From positions 1 through 8,316 of the forward strand of contig JAUSGV010000145.1 in assembly GCA_030648675.1 (NCBI GenBank): a stretch of DNA of 8,316 nt, written 5' to 3'. This DNA comes from Dehalococcoidales bacterium (GTDB taxonomy: Bacteria > Chloroflexota > Dehalococcoidia > Dehalococcoidales > UBA2162). Positions within the stretch are counted from its first letter, which is position 1. Every line of letters begins with the position of its first letter. The translations under genes were made by a program, and so were the position numbers. The notes under the pieces are model-generated. The model had not been told where the DNA came from. It saw only the letters and a program-made list of their open reading frames with translations, and ran no database searches. Below, piece by piece: positions 6,867-8,316 of this stretch.

Positions 6867-7147
6867 TTTGTTTTAAGTTTCCCGTTTGGGAATGGTCAAT
6901 TGACGAACGAAACAATGCTTCTGCTGCCTGCCGGCAGCTTTACGACGAAGTCCAGTTTGCCCATATGGCACTGGCTAAAACCCGCCGCGATTGGCCGCGT
7001 TTTGTTGTCCCAAAAGGAAAAGCTGTGGTGATCGTTGCCGACGTGGTCAATGGGCTGACTGAAGAGAATTACCGAGAAAGGATAAATGCGTGGGGGAACA
7101 AGGTATGGGATTGGTGGAAGCCGGAGCTGAGAGCGTGGCAGAATTGA
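6863..7147 (+). CDS. Hypothetical 94-residue frame, possibly a 5'-truncated gene remnant
   Basis: The frame begins at an ATG lying inside the right arm of the preceding palindromic repeat, and no Shine-Dalgarno is visible before it. The protein (MVCFKFPVWEWSIDERNNAS...) has a protein-like composition. It contains an amphipathic helix around QLYDEVQFAHMALAKTRRDW, a hydrophobic strand GKAVVIVADVVNG, then a charged, Trp-rich end (RINAWGNKVWDWWKPELRAW). It stops at TGA followed closely by TAA. I recognise no family, signal peptide or membrane helix. The frame stays open upstream through the repeat with no other usable start. This fits either a small orphan gene or the 3' part of a gene whose start was lost when the repeat arrived. 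Expression is doubtful. Confidence 0.4.
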   Translation: MVCFKFPVWEWSIDERNNASAACRQLYDEVQFAHMALAKTRRDWPRFVVPKGKAVVIVADVVNGLTEENYRERINAWGNKVWDWWKPELRAWQN

Positions 7148-7204
7148 TAAACAGGCATTTGCGGGTGTAAAAATCTGTGATCGATAAGAGTTCGCCGTTT
7201 AAGA

Positions 7205-7287
7205 ATTCTGTCATTCCGTACTTGATACGGAATCCAGAAATCATACCTAAAATATTAGCCTGGATTCCGGCTTTCGCCGGAATGACA
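7205..7287. repeat. Palindromic repeat element, copy 2 (intact, 22-bp spacer)
   Basis: This is the cleanest copy. The outer ends TGTCATTCCG (7209-7218) and CGGAATGACA (7278-7287) are perfect 10-bp inverted repeats. The inner ends CGGAATCCAG (7228-7237) and CTGGATTCCG (7260-7269) are also perfect inverted repeats. Each half folds by itself: ATTCCGTA/TACGGAAT (7213-7220 with 7226-7233) and ATTCCGGC/GCCGGAAT (7264-7271 with 7276-7283, TTTC loop). The AT-rich spacer is 7238-7259. It lies between the orphan frame and the 3' end of the leftward redox operon and may serve as the transcript end for either. There is no transposase, so it resembles a REP/MITE-type nonautonomous element. Confidence 0.85.
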
Positions 7288-7325
7288 ATATGCGGTGCAA
7301 AGCCTGCTTGAGGGCTCGTTAGGAT

Positions 7326-7847
7326 CTAAATAAATCTTTCGAATCGCTCTTTCTTTGCCTTGCATATCGGACAAATTTCCGGTGGTTCGCCGCGGGCACA
7401 CAGATAGCCGCAGACCTTGCAGCGCCATACCGGTTGAGATAAATTGCTCAAACTGGCTTTCGTTTGTGCTGCTGCGGCGGCTTCGGCTGCTTTCTTCCTT
7501 TCCGCCGCCGGCGGTCTTCTTTCCGGAATACTGCCGATCTCCTTTCCCCCCTTCAAGGCAGCCTCGGATACGTATAAAGCACAGTAGCAGCAGCCGTATT
7601 CGCCGAGGTCGGGGTCACGGTAATCGCAGGGACAAATTATATCGAGGTCTTCCTCTTTATTGCCTGATGCCAGGCGGCAGGGACAATTCCAGTAGCCGTA
7701 GCGGGCTTCGTTGGTCAGGATGCCCTTGATAAGGCTCTTGGTGAATTCTACGTCGGGATTCAGGCGATATCCGCCGCCGATCGCTTCGCGGTTCAACTTG
7801 TCGTAGACGCGGTCGATCGTCTCCTGGGGTATCTGGATTTCAGCCAC
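7326..7847 (-). CDS. Ferredoxin:thioredoxin reductase catalytic subunit fused to rubredoxin
   Basis: 173 residues from a GTG at 7847, chosen because AGGAG at 7859-7855 is 7 nt upstream. A TTG at 7853 is only 1 nt from that site. Residues about 1-110 are the FTR catalytic domain: CPC (55-57), CPC (72-74), then CYC (87-89). In this family six cysteines supply four [4Fe-4S] ligands and a redox-active disulfide (expected pair C57-C89), which takes one electron at a time from ferredoxin and reduces a partner protein's disulfide. The middle residue of the last motif is Tyr88 where the plant/cyanobacterial enzyme has His, and spacings are 14 and 12 rather than 16 and 8. An Ala/Lys-rich linker (about 112-138) joins a rubredoxin-like domain, WRCKVCGY with C143/C146 and CPICKAKKERF with C159/C162. 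No variable subunit gene is seen. It overlaps the glutaredoxin gene by 8 bp, so the two are probably translationally coupled. Confidence 0.9.
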   Translation of the reverse strand: MAEIQIPQETIDRVYDKLNREAIGGGYRLNPDVEFTKSLIKGILTNEARYGYWNCPCRLASGNKEEDLDIICPCDYRDPDLGEYGCCYCALYVSEAALKGGKEIGSIPERRPPAAERKKAAEAAAAAQTKASLSNLSQPVWRCKVCGYLCARGEPPEICPICKAKKERFERFI

Positions 7848-8124
7848 CGGCAAGCTCCTGCTTTATAGCGTCAGGGTTGTACCCGACGATGCATTTCTTG
7901 TTGTTGAGTACAATGGTAGGGAAAGAACCGCTCTGGTTCCAGCGTGCGATGGTTTTCAAGACTTCTTGTCTTCTGGGACACTGAAGGAGGTCGACGTATT
8001 CGTAAGAATAATCGACGCCCAGTTCCTGCAGAAGGTCCCTGGTCTTGCGGCACCAGCCGCAGGTGCTGAGGGCATAAAGCATAATATCGCCAACTTTTTT
8101 CCCGGGGACGTGTTGGACAGTCAT
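7840..8124 (-). CDS. Glutaredoxin-like dithiol protein (CGWC active site)
   Basis: 94 residues from the ATG at 8124. A thioredoxin fold of glutaredoxin size: first strand DIMLYALST, active site C22-G-W-C25 at the helix start, helix RKTRDLLQELG, second strand YSYEYVDL, a cis-proline loop GSFPTIVL (Pro69), and the terminal NNKKCIVGYNPDAIKQEL that corresponds to the G-x-x glutathione-site region. The two active-site cysteines support dithiol-disulfide exchange in the cytoplasm. There is an extra Cys49 and a Cys78. Lying upstream of and overlapping the FTR-rubredoxin gene, it is the likely substrate of that reductase, taking the place of thioredoxin. A longer frame from 8277 would translate the palindromic repeat and lacks a ribosome site, so it is rejected. 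Family is sure; whether it uses glutathione is unknown, and ferredoxin dependence is inferred. Confidence 0.92.
   Translation of the reverse strand: MTVQHVPGKKVGDIMLYALSTCGWCRKTRDLLQELGVDYSYEYVDLLQCPRRQEVLKTIARWNQSGSFPTIVLNNKKCIVGYNPDAIKQELAGG
7855..7859 (-). promoter_or_regulatory. Internal ribosome site deciding the GTG start of the FTR-rubredoxin gene
   Basis: AGGAG on the minus strand lies inside the glutaredoxin coding region, 7 nt upstream of the GTG at 7847. Terminating glutaredoxin ribosomes (stop at 7842-7840) would be close to this start, consistent with coupled translation of the two redox partners. Confidence 0.7.
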
Positions 8125-8129
8125 TTGTA

Positions 8130-8134
8130 CTCCT
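8130..8134 (-). promoter_or_regulatory. Ribosome binding site deciding the glutaredoxin start
   Basis: AGGAG on the minus strand is 5 nt upstream of the ATG at 8124. It lies a few bases downstream (in transcript sense) of the palindromic element at 8139-8281, so the structured leader ends almost at the ribosome site. Confidence 0.8.
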
Positions 8135-8138
8135 ATGT

Positions 8139-8281
8139 ATTCTGCCATTCCGTGCTCGATACGCCTGCGTGCCGTAACGCACTTCTGCGTGCAGGACGAA
8201 GTCTCCGCATGTAATCGGAGCACGGAATCCAGAAATCGTTTAATAAAAAGTCCCCTAGATTTCCCGATCGTGGGCATGACA
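8139..8281. repeat. Palindromic repeat element, copy 3, with an expanded left hairpin
   Basis: It shares with copy 2 the leading ATTCTG, the CATTCCG start, the CCAG end of the left unit (8229-8232), a spacer of exactly 22 bp beginning AAATC (8233-8254), and a degenerate right unit CTAGAT...CATGACAA. The left hairpin has an 11-bp perfect stem, ATTCCGTGCTC (8147-8157) with GAGCACGGAAT (8218-8228). Where other copies have a 5-nt loop, it carries about 60 bp with smaller inverted repeats, for example ACGCA/TGCGT around CTTC (8176-8190 region) and CCTGC/GCAGG. It lies in the leader of the glutaredoxin operon. Confidence 0.75.
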
Positions 8282-8296
8282 ACGGGGCCTGATTTG

Positions 8297-8305
8297 ATTA
8301 TAACA
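8297..8305 (-). promoter_or_regulatory. Extended -10 promoter of the glutaredoxin/FTR operon
   Basis: The minus strand reads TGT-TATAAT at 8305-8297, a perfect -10 hexamer with the TGn extension. A -35 box, if present, would lie at or just beyond the right edge of the window. Transcription would start near 8290, giving a leader of about 165 nt that includes the whole of palindromic copy 3. Confidence 0.6.
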
Positions 8306-8316
8306 CAGCCTTAAAA

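Noticed and set aside
8125..8277. Longer glutaredoxin starting at 8277 with an additional Cys-rich N-terminus
   Set aside because: The extra residues are translation of palindromic repeat copy 3, and the Shine-Dalgarno at 8130-8134 fits the ATG at 8124.
6757..8281. CRISPR array suggested by recurring CATTCCG/CGGAATCCAG motifs
   Set aside because: Copies are few, irregularly spaced by hundreds of bases, palindromic in pairs, and separated by genes rather than by uniform spacers.

Overview
This window looks like chromosomal DNA of a bacterium of middling GC content. The best guess is a Chloroflexota, possibly Dehalococcoidia-like, lineage. The hints are a multi-repeat DUF5671-type membrane protein, an archaeal-type (mu-crystallin family) alanine dehydrogenase, a ferredoxin:disulfide reductase fused to a rubredoxin domain, and scattered palindromic repeats of the CATTCCG/CGGAAT type. 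The taxonomic call is inference. I see no rRNA, tRNA, CRISPR array, transposase or phage gene.

Layout, left to right. (1) The N-terminus of an unrecognised membrane protein runs leftward off the window (177 to 1). It is divergent from a large patatin-related lipid acyl hydrolase (365-2992) that ends in two membrane helices. Both have perfect TATAAT -10 boxes in the gap between them. (2) Converging on the patatin gene, only 12 bp away, is an NAD-dependent alanine dehydrogenase/ornithine cyclodeaminase-family enzyme (3964 to 3005). A strong extended -10 promoter lies upstream of it and decides its start. (3) Divergent from that is a tight three-gene rightward cluster: a small membrane-anchored protein with an NTF2-like outer domain (4164-4628), a 12-helix protein built from six two-helix repeats (4639-6324), and an AHSA1/SRPBCC lipocalin-like small-ligand protein (6347-6739). 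(4) A repeat-rich stretch (6738-7325) carries two palindromic elements around an orphan 94-residue reading frame with no recognisable translation start. (5) At the right end is a leftward redox operon: glutaredoxin-like protein (8124 to 7840), then ferredoxin:thioredoxin reductase catalytic subunit plus rubredoxin (7847 to 7326), with overlapping genes. A third palindromic element, with an expanded hairpin, sits in its roughly 165-nt leader.

The clearest functional unit is the redox operon. Reduced ferredoxin (or an electron entering through the rubredoxin centre) would reduce the reductase's Fe-S/disulfide site, which would pass electrons to the CGWC glutaredoxin-like partner. The reductase has CYC where the classical family has CHC, and altered cysteine spacing. 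The three-gene membrane cluster is probably one operon of unknown function. The palindromic elements form a small family whose copies keep their hairpins through paired base changes.
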